Below are positions 8,720-18,795 of a stretch of 64,000 nucleotides of DNA, piece by piece. The notes below the pieces were generated by a model. It was not told the origin of the DNA and did not search any database. It saw only the letters and a list, made by a program, of their open reading frames with translations. A program made the position numbers and the translations under genes. The stretch is taken from the NCBI RefSeq assembly GCF_900142515.1, contig NZ_FRBC01000002.1:1-64000 (forward strand), written 5' to 3'. This DNA comes from Pseudoselenomonas ruminantium (lineage in GTDB: Bacteria > Bacillota > Negativicutes > Selenomonadales > Selenomonadaceae). How positions within the stretch are numbered: position 1 is the first letter of the stretch; each line of letters starts with the position of its first letter.

Positions 8720-8905
8720 TTAGTCTGCGATTTTTTCTACGGTAATCAGATGCTCTACTTTGTGGAGCTGACCGCGGATAGCCGGGTTGTCCGGCAGTTC
8801 AACAACGGAGTTGAGCTTGCGCAGGCCAAGAGAACGAACAGTCTTGCGCTGCGTTTCGGGACGGCCGATCAGGCTTCTTTTAAGAGTTACTTTAATTTTT
8901 GCCAT
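8720..8905 (-). CDS. rpmD: 50S ribosomal protein L30
   Basis: 61 residues, [20 protein letters not shown] onward, the usual bacterial L30 length and N-terminus. It is a late-assembling large-subunit protein, positioned between rpsE and rplO as expected for the spc operon. Confidence 0.96.
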   Translation of the reverse strand: MAKIKVTLKRSLIGRPETQRKTVRSLGLRKLNSVVELPDNPAIRGQLHKVEHLITVEKIAD

Positions 8906-8918
8906 TGTCGCGCCCTCC

Positions 8919-9425
8919 TTAACCTAAGATTTCCTGAACCGTCTTGCCACGGAGTTCAGCAACCGTCTCAGCACGCTTGAGGGCCTTGAGGCCTTCCATC
9001 GTAGCGCGTACCATGTTGTTCGGGTTGGAAGAACCCAGGGACTTGGTCAGAATGTCGTGGATACCAGCCAGTTCCAGTACGGCACGAGCCGGGCCGCCAG
9101 CGATAACACCAGTACCTTTGGCAGCCGGCTTCAGCATAACCTTACCAGCACCGAAGATGCCCAGCATCTCGTGGGGAATCGTACGACCGTCGAAGAGTGC
9201 AACCTCGATGAGGTTCTTCTTTGCATCTTCAACACCTTTGCGGATAGCTTCGGGAACTTCAGCAGCTTTGCCGAGACCTACGCCAACCTTGCCCTTCTTG
9301 TTGCCAACAACAACGAGAGCACTGAACGAGAAACGACGGCCGCCCTTGACGACTTTCGCAACTCGATTTATGTATACAACTTTCTCCTCGAACTCTGGAG
9401 TTTCGTTGTCCATATTTCTAGCCAT
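8919..9425 (-). CDS. rpsE: 30S ribosomal protein S5
   Basis: 168 residues with the double-stranded RNA-binding domain ([20 protein letters not shown]) and a C-terminal segment including [17 protein letters not shown]5 contributes to decoding accuracy and the mRNA entry helicase. It lies 13 bases before rpmD. The N-terminus has a short extension ([12 protein letters not shown]). Confidence 0.98.
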   Translation of the reverse strand: MARNMDNETPEFEEKVVYINRVAKVVKGGRRFSFSALVVVGNKKGKVGVGLGKAAEVPEAIRKGVEDAKKNLIEVALFDGRTIPHEMLGIFGAGKVMLKPAAKGTGVIAGGPARAVLELAGIHDILTKSLGSSNPNNMVRATMEGLKALKRAETVAELRGKTVQEILG

Positions 9426-9452
9426 TCATTTACCTCCTTCAGTATTGATGAT

Positions 9453-9812
9453 TTAGAACTTCAGACCTGCTTCGCGAGCAGCTTCAGCCAGAGCAGCTAC
9501 ACGGCCATGGTATACATAACCGCCACGGTCGAAAACAACTTCGCTGATGCCCTTTTCGAGAGCACGCTTAGCAACTTCAGCACCAACAGCTTTAGCCGCT
9601 TCGATGTTACCACCGTAGTTTTCAAAGCCCTTGTCCTGAGTGCTTGCGGAAACGAGCGTTACGCCCTTTTCATCATCAATGACCTGAGCATAAATGTTTG
9701 CCAGGCTGCGATATACGTTGAGGCGCGGACGAGCTGCCGTACCTGCGATATGGTTGCGGACACGCAGATGACGTTTCTGACGTGCCTTGTTTTTATCTGC
9801 TTTAACCAGCAC
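9453..9812 (-). CDS. rplR: 50S ribosomal protein L18
   Basis: 119 residues with [18 protein letters not shown] and the conserved C-terminal [20 protein letters not shown]. It binds 5S rRNA in the central protuberance. The length is normal, and it lies between rplF and rpsE. Confidence 0.97.
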   Translation of the reverse strand: MLVKADKNKARQKRHLRVRNHIAGTAARPRLNVYRSLANIYAQVIDDEKGVTLVSASTQDKGFENYGGNIEAAKAVGAEVAKRALEKGISEVVFDRGGYVYHGRVAALAEAAREAGLKF

Positions 9813-9842
9813 AGAGATTCACTCCTTTCTCGAATCAGTTCC

Positions 9843-10394
9843 TTATTTCTTGCCCTTAGCGCCGGCTTTACCTTCTTTACGACGGATATGTTCGCCAGCG
9901 TATTTGATACCCTTGCCTTTGTACGGTTCGGGTTCACGGAAGCTGCGGATTTCAGCGGCGATCTGGCCAACAACTTCTTTGTCGATACCAGAAACCGTGA
10001 TAGCGTTCGCAGAGGGGCATTCGAACTTGATGCCCTGCGGCGGCTCAACAACTACCGGATGGGAGAAACCAAGGGACAGGTTCAGCGCGTTGCCCTTGAG
10101 CTGAGCACGGTAGCCGACACCATTGATTTCGAGATTCTTCTGGAAGCCTTCCGTAACACCAACAACCATGTTGTTGATGAGCGTACGGGAAAGACCATGG
10201 AGAGATCTGTGCATCTTATCGTCGGAAGGACGTGCTACGGTGAGAACGTTGCCTTCGACGGTTATTTTCATTTCCGAGCTAATCTGGCGGGAAAGTTCAC
10301 CTTTCGGGCCTTTAACTTTGACCAAATTGTCTTCACCGACAGTGACGGTTACGCCAGCCGGGATTTCAATCGGTGCATTACCAATTCTTGACAT
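9843..10394 (-). CDS. rplF: 50S ribosomal protein L6
   Basis: 183 residues starting [17 protein letters not shown], with two repeats of the L6 fold and the C-terminal signature [20 protein letters not shown]. It sits near the factor-binding centre of the large subunit. Length and position (rpsH-rplF-rplR) are standard. Confidence 0.98.
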   Translation of the reverse strand: MSRIGNAPIEIPAGVTVTVGEDNLVKVKGPKGELSRQISSEMKITVEGNVLTVARPSDDKMHRSLHGLSRTLINNMVVGVTEGFQKNLEINGVGYRAQLKGNALNLSLGFSHPVVVEPPQGIKFECPSANAITVSGIDKEVVGQIAAEIRSFREPEPYKGKGIKYAGEHIRRKEGKAGAKGKK

Positions 10395-10420
10395 CTGTAC
10401 ACCTCCTGACTACTTTTCGA

Positions 10421-10819
10421 TTACCAAACGTATGCTACAACTTCGCCGCCAAGGCCAGCCTTGCGAGCCTGCTTGTCGCTCATGATGCCCTTGGAAGTGG
10501 AGATGATTGCGATGCCGAGGCCGCCCAGAACGCGGGGAAGTTCGCTCTTCTTTGCGTACTGACGAAGACCAGGCTTGGAAATACGTTTGATACCGGAAAT
10601 AACCTTCTCACGGTTCGGGCCGTATTTGAGGGAAACAGAGATCATGCCCTGCTTGCCATCTTCAGTGAAGGTGTAGTCCTTGATGAAACCCTCTTCCTTC
10701 AGAACTTCGGCGATAGCCGTCTTGATCTTGGAACCCGGGATTTCAACACTTTCGTGGTATACGTTGTTTGCATTGCGCAAACGAGTCAGCATATCTGCAA
10801 TAGGATCAGTCATTGCCAT
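10421..10819 (-). CDS. rpsH: 30S ribosomal protein S8
   Basis: 132 residues starting [18 protein letters not shown] and ending GGEVVAYVW, both diagnostic. S8 binds the central domain of 16S rRNA and is the translational repressor of the spc operon in model bacteria. It lies between rpsN and rplF. Confidence 0.98.
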   Translation of the reverse strand: MAMTDPIADMLTRLRNANNVYHESVEIPGSKIKTAIAEVLKEEGFIKDYTFTEDGKQGMISVSLKYGPNREKVISGIKRISKPGLRQYAKKSELPRVLGGLGIAIISTSKGIMSDKQARKAGLGGEVVAYVW

Positions 10820-10853
10820 TGAATCGATATCCTCCTTTTACTTTAAATCAATC

Positions 10854-11039
10854 TTACCAGCTGGCTTTAGTTACGCCAGGGATAGCGCCTTTGTAGCTCT
10901 GCTCACGGAAGCAGATACGGCACATATCGAACTTACGCATATAACCATGCGGACGGCCGCAAATCTTGCAACGGTTGTAACCGCGAGTGGAGAACTTCGG
11001 TTCTTTGCTCCACTTTTCTACCATAGCTTTCTTAGCCAA
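10854..11039 (-). CDS. rpsN: 30S ribosomal protein S14, zinc type
   Basis: 61 residues, the short type Z form, with a four-cysteine zinc site: CKIC, then CRIC (RYNRCKIC-like start and MCRICFRE). It lies in the 3' head of 16S rRNA. It is the expected zinc-containing paralogue encoded inside the spc operon; a zinc-free copy, if any, is not in this window. Confidence 0.97.
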   Translation of the reverse strand: MAKKAMVEKWSKEPKFSTRGYNRCKICGRPHGYMRKFDMCRICFREQSYKGAIPGVTKASW

Positions 11040-11053
11040 GTTTCCTTACCTCC

Positions 11054-11593
11054 TTATGCTTTGAACGGCATACCCATGAGTTTCAGGAGCTCTCTGGCTT
11101 CTTCATCCGTCTGTGCCGTCGTAACGATAACAATGTTCATACCGCGGAGCTTGTCGATCTTATCGTATTCAATCTCCGGGAAGATGAGCTGCTCTTTCAG
11201 GCCGATAGCGTAGTTGCCGCGACCGTCAAAAGCCTTGTCGCTTACACCGCGGAAGTCACGTACGCGGGGCAGAGCCACGTTCATGAACTTGTCGAGGAAC
11301 TGGTACATGCGCTGACCGCGAAGAGTAACTTTGCAGCCGATGGGCATGCCTTCACGCAGTTTCCAGGCAGCGAGGGATTTCTTTGCACGGGTCAGGAGCG
11401 GCTTCTGGCCAGCGATGATCGTGAGATCTGCTACTGCAGAATCCAGAGCCTTAGGGTTGCCAACGGCTTCGCCCACACCCATGTTGATGATGATCTTTTC
11501 GATCTTCGGAAGCTGCATCACGTTCTTGTAACCGAACTTCTCGGTCATAGCTTTGCAAACTTCGTTCTGATATTTTTCCTGTAATCTATCCAC
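11054..11593 (-). CDS. rplE: 50S ribosomal protein L5
   Basis: 179 residues including [11 protein letters not shown] and the [21 protein letters not shown]-terminus. It binds 5S rRNA and contacts the P-site tRNA. Length and position (rplX-rplE-rpsN) are normal. Confidence 0.98.
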   Translation of the reverse strand: MDRLQEKYQNEVCKAMTEKFGYKNVMQLPKIEKIIINMGVGEAVGNPKALDSAVADLTIIAGQKPLLTRAKKSLAAWKLREGMPIGCKVTLRGQRMYQFLDKFMNVALPRVRDFRGVSDKAFDGRGNYAIGLKEQLIFPEIEYDKIDKLRGMNIVIVTTAQTDEEARELLKLMGMPFKA

Positions 11594-11613
11594 TTATGCT
11601 CCTCCTTTCCTGA

Positions 11614-11946
11614 TTATTTCGTCTGGTCGATGACTTCGCCGCACTTTTTGCAGGCGCGAACCATCTTGCCATTGACTTCTTTATGAGCAACGCGGGTTGC
11701 TTTGGAGCATGCCGGGCAAACCAGCATAACTTTGCAAGCATGCATGGGCATTTCCTTTACCAGGATACCGCCCTGGGGAGCCTTCTGGTTGGGTTTCGTG
11801 TGACGCTTAACTTTGTTAACGCCTTCCACAACAACCTTACCGTGCTTGGGCATAGCAGTGATAACCTTGCCCTGCTTGCCTTTATCTTTGCCGGACAATA
11901 CAACGACCGTATCGCCCTTCTTAACGTTCATCTTAACGAATGCCAA
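11614..11946 (-). CDS. rplX: 50S ribosomal protein L24
   Basis: 110 residues with a KOW motif ([20 protein letters not shown]) that binds the 5' domain of 23S rRNA to start assembly. The C-terminal half has two CxxC pairs (CPAC and CKKC), so this is a zinc-ribbon form. It lies 18 bases after rplN. Confidence 0.97.
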   Translation of the reverse strand: MAFVKMNVKKGDTVVVLSGKDKGKQGKVITAMPKHGKVVVEGVNKVKRHTKPNQKAPQGGILVKEMPMHACKVMLVCPACSKATRVAHKEVNGKMVRACKKCGEVIDQTK

Positions 11947-11964
11947 AATCGCACCTCCTCACAA

Positions 11965-12333
11965 TTAAAGTACTTCAGGAGCCAGGGAAACGATCTTCAT
12001 GAAGTCTTTATCGCGAAGTTCTCTAGCTACCGGTCCGAAGATACGCGTACCTTTCGGAGTCTTGTCTTCTTTGATGATAACTGCGGCGTTTTCATCGAAA
12101 CGGATATAGGAACCGTCTGCACGGCGCAGGCCTTTCACGCTGCGAACGACAACTGCCTTAACGACATCGCCCTTCTTCACCGTGCCACCCGGAGCAGCGG
12201 ATTTAACTGCAGCTACGATAATGTCACCAATGTTGGCATACTTGCGGTAAGAACCACCAAGAACACGGATGCACATGATTTCTTTTGCACCGGTGTTGTC
12301 GCCAACCTGCAGGATAGTTTGCTGTTGGATCAT
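11965..12333 (-). CDS. rplN: 50S ribosomal protein L14
   Basis: 122 residues starting [19 protein letters not shown], with the conserved [15 protein letters not shown] near the C-terminus. It forms an intersubunit bridge. The length is canonical, and it is placed between rpsQ and rplX. Confidence 0.98.
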   Translation of the reverse strand: MIQQQTILQVGDNTGAKEIMCIRVLGGSYRKYANIGDIIVAAVKSAAPGGTVKKGDVVKAVVVRSVKGLRRADGSYIRFDENAAVIIKEDKTPKGTRIFGPVARELRDKDFMKIVSLAPEVL

Positions 12334-12362
12334 TGTTGGACCTCCTTCTTCTTAATTTTGGC

Positions 12363-12620
12363 TTATTTAGCGCGTTCGATAACTTCCACAACTCTCCAAC
12401 GCTTCGTCTTGGACAGCGGGCGAGTTTCCATCAGGGAAACCTTGTCGCCTACGTGAGCATCGTTCTTCTCATCGTGAGCATGGAATTTAACCGTTCTCTT
12501 AACCGGCTTCTTGTAGAGCTTGTGCTGTTCGAGCTCTTCAACTGCTACAACAACCGTTTTATCCATCTTGTCGGAAATGACTTTACCGACTTTAATCTTA
12601 CGTACGTTTCTTTCGCTCAT
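12363..12620 (-). CDS. rpsQ: 30S ribosomal protein S17
   Basis: 85 residues from the start [20 protein letters not shown]; it contains [20 protein letters not shown]. The reading frame is open eight codons further upstream, but those codons cover the ribosome site (GAAGGAGG), so I chose the internal ATG at 12620. S17 is a primary 16S rRNA-binding protein. It is the first gene after rpmC, as usual. Confidence 0.96.
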   Translation of the reverse strand: MSERNVRKIKVGKVISDKMDKTVVVAVEELEQHKLYKKPVKRTVKFHAHDEKNDAHVGDKVSLMETRPLSKTKRWRVVEVIERAK

Positions 12621-12656
12621 TAGGGAGCCTCCTTCCTTCTGCATATCAGTGTGCGA

Positions 12657-12851
12657 TTAGGCCTTCAGTTCGGCTTCGCGCTGGATCGTCTTGATACGGG
12701 CGATCGTCTTCTTTACTTCTTTGATACGCATCGGGTTCTCGAGCTGGCCAGTAGCGAGCTGGAAACGGAGGTTGAACAGTTCCTCTTTGAGCGAAGTAAG
12801 TTTCTGGTTAAGCTCATCAGCGCTCATTTCACGGATTTCATTAACCTTCAT
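12657..12851 (-). CDS. rpmC: 50S ribosomal protein L29
   Basis: 64 residues, [20 protein letters not shown] onward, a two-helix coiled protein at the exit tunnel where trigger factor and SRP dock. Its start lies inside the last codons of rplP (11-base overlap), implying translational coupling. Confidence 0.97.
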   Translation of the reverse strand: MKVNEIREMSADELNQKLTSLKEELFNLRFQLATGQLENPMRIKEVKKTIARIKTIQREAELKA

Positions 12852-13284
12852 TTACTTCACCGCCCTCTGCTTTTACATCTTCTTTAACAACGAACTTCGT
12901 CTTGATCGGCAGCTTGTGGCCAGCAAGACGCATTGCTTCCTGAGCAACTTCACGGGATACGCCGTCCATTTCGAACAGTACGCGGCCCGGCTTAACTACA
13001 GCTACCCAGTATTCCGGCGAACCTTTACCGGAACCCATGCGGGTTTCGGCCGGTTTTGCCGTTACCGGCTTGTCCGGGAAAATCTTGATCCAAACCTGAC
13101 CACCACGTTTGATGTAACGGGTCATAGCGATACGAGCAGCCTCGATCTGACGGTTCGTGATCCAAGCAGGTTCCAGAGCAACCAGACCATATTCACCATG
13201 GCTAACGGTGTTGCCGCGATGAGCCTTGCCCTTCATACGGCCACGGAACTGCTTACGGTATTTAACTCTCTTTGGTAATAACAT
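12841..13284 (-). CDS. rplP: 50S ribosomal protein L16
   Basis: 147 residues starting [20 protein letters not shown], with [19 protein letters not shown] near the tRNA-contacting region. It organises the A-site side of the peptidyl transferase centre. Its start codon overlaps the rpsC stop by one base and its end overlaps rpmC by 11 bases. Confidence 0.98.
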   Translation of the reverse strand: MLLPKRVKYRKQFRGRMKGKAHRGNTVSHGEYGLVALEPAWITNRQIEAARIAMTRYIKRGGQVWIKIFPDKPVTAKPAETRMGSGKGSPEYWVAVVKPGRVLFEMDGVSREVAQEAMRLAGHKLPIKTKFVVKEDVKAEGGEVNEG

Positions 13285-13952
13285 TAAGCTTCGCTCCCTT
13301 CAGCTACAGCCTGACGCTGCTTTCTTTCCGGAAGAACTTCACCCTTGAAGATCCATACTTTTACGCCGATACGGCCATAAGTCGTATGTGCTTCTGCCGT
13401 ACCGTAGTCGATATCAGCGCGAAGCGTGTGCAGAGGAATGCTGCCTTCACGATAAGCTTCCTTACGAGCAATTTCGGCACCGCCAAGACGGCCGCTCAGA
13501 GCAACCTTGATACCCTTGGCGCCAAGACGCATCGTACGGCCAACAGCCTGCTTCATAGCGCGGCGGAAAGCAATACGGCGTTCGAGCTGCTGAGCGATGT
13601 TTTCAGCAACCAGCGTTGCATCCATATCCGGCTGCTTGATTTCAGCGATATTGATGTCAACCTTCTTTTCCGTGTACTTCTTCAGACCTTCTTTGATCTG
13701 TTCGATACCGGAACCACCGCGACCGATTACCATACCCGGTTTAGCCGTGTGAATCGTGATCTTGAGACGGTTCTTGCTACGCTCCGTCTCAATGCGAGAA
13801 ACACCAGCTGCCTGAAGGCTCTGCTTCAGATAATCGCGGATTTTAATATCTTCATGCAGGTTATCTGCAAAATCTTTGTCTGCATACCACTTAGCATCCC
13901 AAGTCTTGACGATGCCAAGACGAATACCATGCGGATTTACTTTCTGACCCAA
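13284..13952 (-). CDS. rpsC: 30S ribosomal protein S3
   Basis: 222 residues starting [14 protein letters not shown]. The KH domain includes [15 protein letters not shown], and the C-terminal domain includes [17 protein letters not shown]. With S4 and S5 it forms the mRNA entry tunnel. Length and place (rplV-rpsC-rplP) are standard. Confidence 0.98.
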   Translation of the reverse strand: MGQKVNPHGIRLGIVKTWDAKWYADKDFADNLHEDIKIRDYLKQSLQAAGVSRIETERSKNRLKITIHTAKPGMVIGRGGSGIEQIKEGLKKYTEKKVDINIAEIKQPDMDATLVAENIAQQLERRIAFRRAMKQAVGRTMRLGAKGIKVALSGRLGGAEIARKEAYREGSIPLHTLRADIDYGTAEAHTTYGRIGVKVWIFKGEVLPERKQRQAVAEGSEA

Positions 13953-13968
13953 TCCGTTTCCCTCCTTC

Positions 13969-14304
13969 TTAGTTCTTCTCGTCTACGACGATGGTTACAT
14001 GGGACGTGCGCTTCAAAATCTTGAAGGCCTGCCCACGGGAACGCGGATGGATGCGTTTCATCGTTGGGCCGTCATCAGCGAAAGCCGTCTTGATGACGAG
14101 CTTGTCAACGTCCATATCATAATTGTTCTCAGCGTTTGCAACAGCAGAACGCAGAACTTTTTCAACTACTACAGCGCCAGCTTTCGGCGTGAATTTCAGG
14201 ATCGCAAAAGCCTCTGCGACGTTCTTGCCACGGATGAGATCCAGGACAACACGAACTTTGCGCGGAGTGATGCGAACGAACTTAGCTACTGCTTTAGATT
14301 CCAC
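13969..14304 (-). CDS. rplV: 50S ribosomal protein L22
   Basis: 111 residues. It includes [20 protein letters not shown] and the extended loop ending in the conserved [19 protein letters not shown], which lines the exit tunnel and the macrolide site. No insertion or deletion is apparent in that loop. It lies 16 bases before rpsC. Confidence 0.98.
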   Translation of the reverse strand: MESKAVAKFVRITPRKVRVVLDLIRGKNVAEAFAILKFTPKAGAVVVEKVLRSAVANAENNYDMDVDKLVIKTAFADDGPTMKRIHPRSRGQAFKILKRTSHVTIVVDEKN

Positions 14305-14325
14305 AAGGATTCTCCTTTCGCAAAA

Positions 14326-14607
14326 TTACTTGAGTCCGGTCTTGCGCTCTTCACCAGCATGACCTTTGAAGGTACGGGTGGGAGCGAACTCACCGAGTTT
14401 GTGGCCAACCATGTCTTCCGTTACATAAACGGGAACATGCTTGCGACCATCATGAACAGCAATCGTATGACCTACGAAGTCCGGGAAAATCGTGGAGCTT
14501 CTGGACCAGGTCTTTACAACTTTTTTATCGTTAGCTTCGTTGAGAGCCGTGATTTTCTTCATGAGGCTTTCTGCAACGAAAGGTCCCTTTTTAATCGATC
14601 TTGACAA
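14326..14607 (-). CDS. rpsS: 30S ribosomal protein S19
   Basis: 93 residues starting [20 protein letters not shown], with [20 protein letters not shown] and the GEFAPTRTF segment, all typical. It pairs with S13 in the head of the small subunit. It lies 52 bases after rplB. Confidence 0.98.
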   Translation of the reverse strand: MSRSIKKGPFVAESLMKKITALNEANDKKVVKTWSRSSTIFPDFVGHTIAVHDGRKHVPVYVTEDMVGHKLGEFAPTRTFKGHAGEERKTGLK

Positions 14608-14659
14608 AGTGTATCCTCCTTCCGTCAGGCGGCGTTAAGCTGCCTGCCCGATTCTATCA

Positions 14660-15487
14660 TTATTTCGTGCGGCCTCTGACGATGAGACGATCGGAAGCTT
14701 TCTTGCGACGAGTCTTGGCACCCATAGCGCATTTGCCCCACTTCGTAACAGGGTTCTTGCGGCCAACAGGGCTGCGGCCCTCACCACCACCATGCGGATG
14801 GTCGTTCGGGTTCATAGCAGTACCGCGGTTCTCCGGACGAACGCCCATCCAACGGTTACGGCCAGCCTTACCAATCGTAATGTTTTCATGCTCCAGGTTG
14901 CCAACTTCACCGATGGTTGCACGGCAGTTGATATGCACCTTGCGAAGTTCGCCAGACGGCATACGGAGGAGTGCGTAATCGCCTTCCTTTGCCATGAGCT
15001 GAGCAGAAGTACCAGCACTACGAACCAGCTGGGCACCCTTGCCGATCTTCAGCTCTACGTTGTGGATTGTCGTACCAACGGGGATGTTCTTCAAAGGCAG
15101 GGCATTACCAACCTTGATATCGGAATCCGGGCCGGACACGACTTTGTCGCCGACTTTCAGACCGTTCGGAGCGAGGATGTAACGCTTTTCACCATCAACG
15201 TAGTTGAGGAGAGCGATACGTGCGCTGCGATTCGGGTCATATTCGATGGTAGCTACGCGAGCGGGGATACCATCCTTGTTGCGCTTGAAGTCGATTACAC
15301 GATACAGACGCTTGTGGCCGCCGCCCTGATGGCGAACGGTCAGTTTGCCCTGCTGGTTGCGGCCGCCTTTTTTCACCAGGCGCTCAGTCAGGGATTTTTC
15401 AGGTTTGCTTGCCGTAATCTCGTCGAAGGAAGCGACGGTCATGAAACGGCGACCTGCAGAGTAAGGTTTAAAACTCTTTACTGCCAC
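14660..15487 (-). CDS. rplB: 50S ribosomal protein L2
   Basis: 275 residues starting [20 protein letters not shown]. The conserved C-terminal [20 protein letters not shown] contains the histidine important for peptidyl transferase activity and subunit joining. Length and context (rplW-rplB-rpsS) are normal. Confidence 0.98.
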   Translation of the reverse strand: MAVKSFKPYSAGRRFMTVASFDEITASKPEKSLTERLVKKGGRNQQGKLTVRHQGGGHKRLYRVIDFKRNKDGIPARVATIEYDPNRSARIALLNYVDGEKRYILAPNGLKVGDKVVSGPDSDIKVGNALPLKNIPVGTTIHNVELKIGKGAQLVRSAGTSAQLMAKEGDYALLRMPSGELRKVHINCRATIGEVGNLEHENITIGKAGRNRWMGVRPENRGTAMNPNDHPHGGGEGRSPVGRKNPVTKWGKCAMGAKTRRKKASDRLIVRGRTK

Positions 15488-15510
15488 TTAATTTTCCTCC
15501 TTGCAAGGGT

Positions 15511-15792
15511 TTACGCTTCGAAAAGCTCAATGCTGTCGCCAGCAGCGAGTTTCACGATAGCTTTCTTATAATCAGCGCGTTTGCCAACGTTGCGGCCCAT
15601 GCGCTTCGTTTTGCCAAGTACGTTAACCGTATTGACCTTTTCAACTTTTACGTTGAAGATTTCAGCAACTGCTTTAGCAATTTCAATCTTGTTGGCTGCT
15701 TTCGCCACAACGAAGACGTATTTGCCTTCAGCCATGAGCTGAGTCGTTCTTTCCGTAATCAGCGGACGGATCAGGATATCACGTGCTTCCAT
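15511..15792 (-). CDS. rplW: 50S ribosomal protein L23
   Basis: 93 residues including [20 protein letters not shown] and [15 protein letters not shown]. It forms the docking site for trigger factor and SRP at the tunnel exit. Its ATG overlaps the rplD stop by one base. Confidence 0.97.
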   Translation of the reverse strand: MEARDILIRPLITERTTQLMAEGKYVFVVAKAANKIEIAKAVAEIFNVKVEKVNTVNVLGKTKRMGRNVGKRADYKKAIVKLAAGDSIELFEA

Positions 15793-16415
15793 TATGCGAA
15801 TACCTCCTCGATACGGGTAACGGCATCCTTCGTGATGAACAGCTTGTCATGATTCAGGATATCATGAACATTGAGGCCCATCATGCTGATTGCCTTCACA
15901 CCCGGAATATTGCGTGCAGATTTTTCTACGTTTTCTGCTTCATCTGCAGTGATAAGGAGAGCCTTCTTCTCTACGGAGAAATCGCTCATCATCTTAACAA
16001 CCTGCTTCGTCTTAGCAGCTTCGAATTCGAGGCTGTCGAGAACTACCAGTTCGCCATTCTTCACCTTATCGGAGAGAGCGCACTTGATAGCCAGACGACG
16101 CTGCTTGCGGGGCATGCTGAAAGCATATTTGCGCGGATGCGGACCAAATACCGTACCGCCGCCTACCCACAGCGGGCTGCGCGTGGAACCAGCACGAGCA
16201 CGGCCGGTGCCCTTCTGCTTCCAAGGCTTGCGACCGCCACCGCGGACGAAGCTTCTCGTCTTCGTAGCATGCGTGCCAAGACGCTGTGCTGCGAGCTGCA
16301 TAACAACGGCCTGATGGAGAAGACCTGCGTTCATCTCTACGCCGAAGATATTGTCATTGAGTTCGATATCGCCAACCTGCTTGTTGGTGATGTCATAAAC
16401 TGCTACTGTAGCCAT
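15792..16415 (-). CDS. rplD: 50S ribosomal protein L4
   Basis: 207 residues with the exit-tunnel loop [20 protein letters not shown] and the following RSPLWVGGG. In model bacteria L4 also represses its own S10 operon. The loop appears intact. It lies between rplC and rplW. Confidence 0.98.
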   Translation of the reverse strand: MATVAVYDITNKQVGDIELNDNIFGVEMNAGLLHQAVVMQLAAQRLGTHATKTRSFVRGGGRKPWKQKGTGRARAGSTRSPLWVGGGTVFGPHPRKYAFSMPRKQRRLAIKCALSDKVKNGELVVLDSLEFEAAKTKQVVKMMSDFSVEKKALLITADEAENVEKSARNIPGVKAISMMGLNVHDILNHDKLFITKDAVTRIEEVFA

Positions 16416-16438
16416 AATTTAGGTTATCCTCCTTCCAA

Positions 16439-17083
16439 TTAGTTTTTGCCCGGTTTAACGGTGTTCTTAATCACAACGAAGCTCTTCTTCGGGCCCGGAA
16501 TAGCGCCCTTGATGAGGATCAGGTTGCGGTCTGCATCTACACGGACAACCGTGAGGCGCTGAACCGTAACGCGCTGTCCACCCATGCGGCCAGGCAGCTT
16601 CTTGCCTTTCAGCACGCGTCCGCCAGGACCGGAAATCATCGCACCAGTGGAACCCGGTTCACGATGGGATTTGGAACCATGGCCCATGGGACCACGAGCA
16701 AAGTTGTGACGCTTGATACCGCCGGCAAAACCTTTACCCTTGGAAGTACCAGTAACATCGACTAACTCGCCTTCGCTAAATATGTCAACGCCGATGGAAT
16801 CACCGACTTTGTATTCAGAAGGATCCTGAAGACGCATTTCGCGGATAAACTTAACCGGCTTAACACCAGCTTTGTCGAAATGGCCCTTCATCGGTTTGTT
16901 TACCTTATGTTCTTTAACTTCACCGAAGCCAAGCTGAACAGCGTTGTAACCGTCGTTTTCAACCGTCTTGTTCTGGATAACGATGTTGTTGCCAGATTCT
17001 ACAACAGTAACGGGGACAACCTTGCCCTCTTCCGTGAAGATCTGGGTCATGCCCAGTTTTCTACCTAAAATTGCTTTAGACAT
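16439..17083 (-). CDS. rplC: 50S ribosomal protein L3
   Basis: 214 residues starting [20 protein letters not shown], with [19 protein letters not shown], the loop reaching the peptidyl transferase centre. It is one of the first proteins in 50S assembly. It lies 18 bases after rpsJ. Confidence 0.98.
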   Translation of the reverse strand: MSKAILGRKLGMTQIFTEEGKVVPVTVVESGNNIVIQNKTVENDGYNAVQLGFGEVKEHKVNKPMKGHFDKAGVKPVKFIREMRLQDPSEYKVGDSIGVDIFSEGELVDVTGTSKGKGFAGGIKRHNFARGPMGHGSKSHREPGSTGAMISGPGGRVLKGKKLPGRMGGQRVTVQRLTVVRVDADRNLILIKGAIPGPKKSFVVIKNTVKPGKN

Positions 17084-17101
17084 TCATTCCACCTCCTCGG
17101 A

Positions 17102-17413
17102 TTATAATTTGATTTCGATGTCTACACCAGCCGGAAGGTCGAGACGCATCAGTGCATCAACCGTCTTGTTCGTCGGCTGCAGGATGTCGATAAGACGCTT
17201 ATGAGTTCTCATTTCGAACTGCTCGCGGGAATCCTTATTGACATGCGGGGAACGCAAAATCGTGTAGATATTTTTCTCCGTCGGCAGTGGAATCGGACCA
17301 GATACCATAGCACCAGTCTTCTTTGCAGTATCCACAATCTTTACTGCGCTCTGATCGAGGGCTTTGTGATCATAAGCCTTCAACCGGATTCTAATCTTTT
17401 GGTTCTTAGACAA
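17102..17413 (-). CDS. rpsJ: 30S ribosomal protein S10
   Basis: 103 residues beginning (M)[19 protein letters not shown] and ending [12 protein letters not shown]. The start is a TTG at 17413 preceded by AAGGAGG, which gives the normal S10 length. The frame remains open upstream for 36 more codons, but that stretch is not S10-like. S10 also serves in transcription antitermination with NusB. The 177-base gap to tuf holds a terminator-like hairpin and then a GC-rich stretch with short inverted repeats (for example CTCGG / CCGAG), plausibly a regulatory leader for the S10 operon. Confidence 0.95.
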   Translation of the reverse strand: MSKNQKIRIRLKAYDHKALDQSAVKIVDTAKKTGAMVSGPIPLPTEKNIYTILRSPHVNKDSREQFEMRTHKRLIDILQPTNKTVDALMRLDLPAGVDIEIKL

Positions 17414-17538
17414 TTTGTTTTCCTCCTTATCGTCCGGACTCTTGGCCCAAACATTTCTCCGTAACAGTTCCCTCGGACAACGCCGAGCCATCTGCCACGT
17501 CATCGCGTTGGGGGGTACCATATTATTTCAAACCTTTA

Positions 17539-17568
17539 AATAAGAGCGACGCGAGCGCCGCTCTTATT
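17539..17568 (-). terminator. Terminator-like hairpin after tuf
   Basis: AATAAGAGCG pairs perfectly with CGCTCTTATT (10 bp, additional G-C pairs inside) immediately past the tuf stop. The U-run on the minus strand is weak (TTTAAAGG), so readthrough into rpsJ is possible. Confidence 0.6.
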
Positions 17569-17590
17569 CTATAGGTTTAATAACTGTAAA

Positions 17591-18778
17591 TTAGGCTTCT
17601 ACGTCAGTTACGCGGCCTGCACCAACAGTGTGGCCACCTTCGCGGATAGCGAAACGCAGACCTTTTTCGATAGCGATCGGAGTGATGAGTTCAACATCCA
17701 TCTCGATGTTATCGCCAGGCATAACCATTTCCGTGCCAGCCGGCAGGGTAACTACGCCCGTAACGTCAGTCGTACGGAAGTAGAACTGCGGACGATAGTT
17801 CGTGAAGAACGGAGTATGACGGCCGCCTTCTTCCTTAGTCAGAACGTAAACCTGACCTTTGAACTTCGTGTGCGGGTTGATGGAACCCGGCTTAGCCAGA
17901 ACCTGACCGCGTTCGATTTCCTTACGGTCGATACCGCGGAGCAGAGCACCGATGTTATCGCCAGCAACAGCGCTGTCGAGCATCTTACGGAACATTTCGA
18001 TACCAGTTACAACCGTAGATTTCGGTTCTTCCTGGAGACCAACGATTTCAACCGTGTCGTTCAGCTTCAGTTCGCCACGTTCTACACGGCCCGTAGCAAC
18101 GGTACCACGACCAGTGATCGTGAACACGTCCTCGACCGGCATCAGGAACGGCTTATCCGTGTCACGGGTCGGAGTCGGGATGTATTCATCAACAGCATCC
18201 ATCAGCTCATAGATCTTAGCCTGCATATCAGCATCGCCTTCCAGAGCCTTCAGAGCGGAACCAGCAACAACAGGGATGTCATCGCCAGGGAATTCGTAGC
18301 TGGAGAGCAGCTCGCGAACTTCCATTTCAACCAGTTCGAGCAGTTCAGGATCGTCAACCTGGTCAACCTTGTTCAGGAAAACAACGATTGCAGGAACGCC
18401 TACCTGACGAGCGAGCAGGATGTGCTCACGAGTCTGCGGCATCGGGCCATCAGCAGCGGAAACTACCAGGATAGCACCATCCATCTGAGCAGCACCAGTG
18501 ATCATGTTCTTTACATAGTCAGCGTGGCCCGGGCAGTCAACGTGTGCATAGTGACGTTTTTCCGTCTCATACTCAACGTGAGCCGTGTTGATGGTGATAC
18601 CGCGTTCACGCTCTTCCGGAGCCTTATCGATATCAGCGTAATCTTCGAATTTTGCCATGCCTTTTTCAGCCAGGCACTTCGTGATTGCAGCCGTCAGCGT
18701 CGTCTTACCATGGTCAACGTGACCAATGGTACCGATGTTAACATGGGGTTTAGTTCTCTCAAACTTTTCTTTAGCCAT
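17591..18778 (-). CDS. tuf: Elongation factor Tu
   Basis: 395 residues. The GTPase motifs are [10 protein letters not shown] (P-loop), DCPGHADY (G3), NKVD (G4) and the switch region with [13 protein letters not shown]. Domains 2 and 3 follow, ending [10 protein letters not shown]. It delivers aminoacyl-tRNA to the ribosome. It lies 17 bases after fusA in the str operon and is followed by a hairpin. A second tuf gene may exist elsewhere. Confidence 0.99.
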   Translation of the reverse strand: MAKEKFERTKPHVNIGTIGHVDHGKTTLTAAITKCLAEKGMAKFEDYADIDKAPEERERGITINTAHVEYETEKRHYAHVDCPGHADYVKNMITGAAQMDGAILVVSAADGPMPQTREHILLARQVGVPAIVVFLNKVDQVDDPELLELVEMEVRELLSSYEFPGDDIPVVAGSALKALEGDADMQAKIYELMDAVDEYIPTPTRDTDKPFLMPVEDVFTITGRGTVATGRVERGELKLNDTVEIVGLQEEPKSTVVTGIEMFRKMLDSAVAGDNIGALLRGIDRKEIERGQVLAKPGSINPHTKFKGQVYVLTKEEGGRHTPFFTNYRPQFYFRTTDVTGVVTLPAGTEMVMPGDNIEMDVELITPIAIEKGLRFAIREGGHTVGAGRVTDVEA

Positions 18779-18795
18779 TTGTGTTTTTTCCTCCC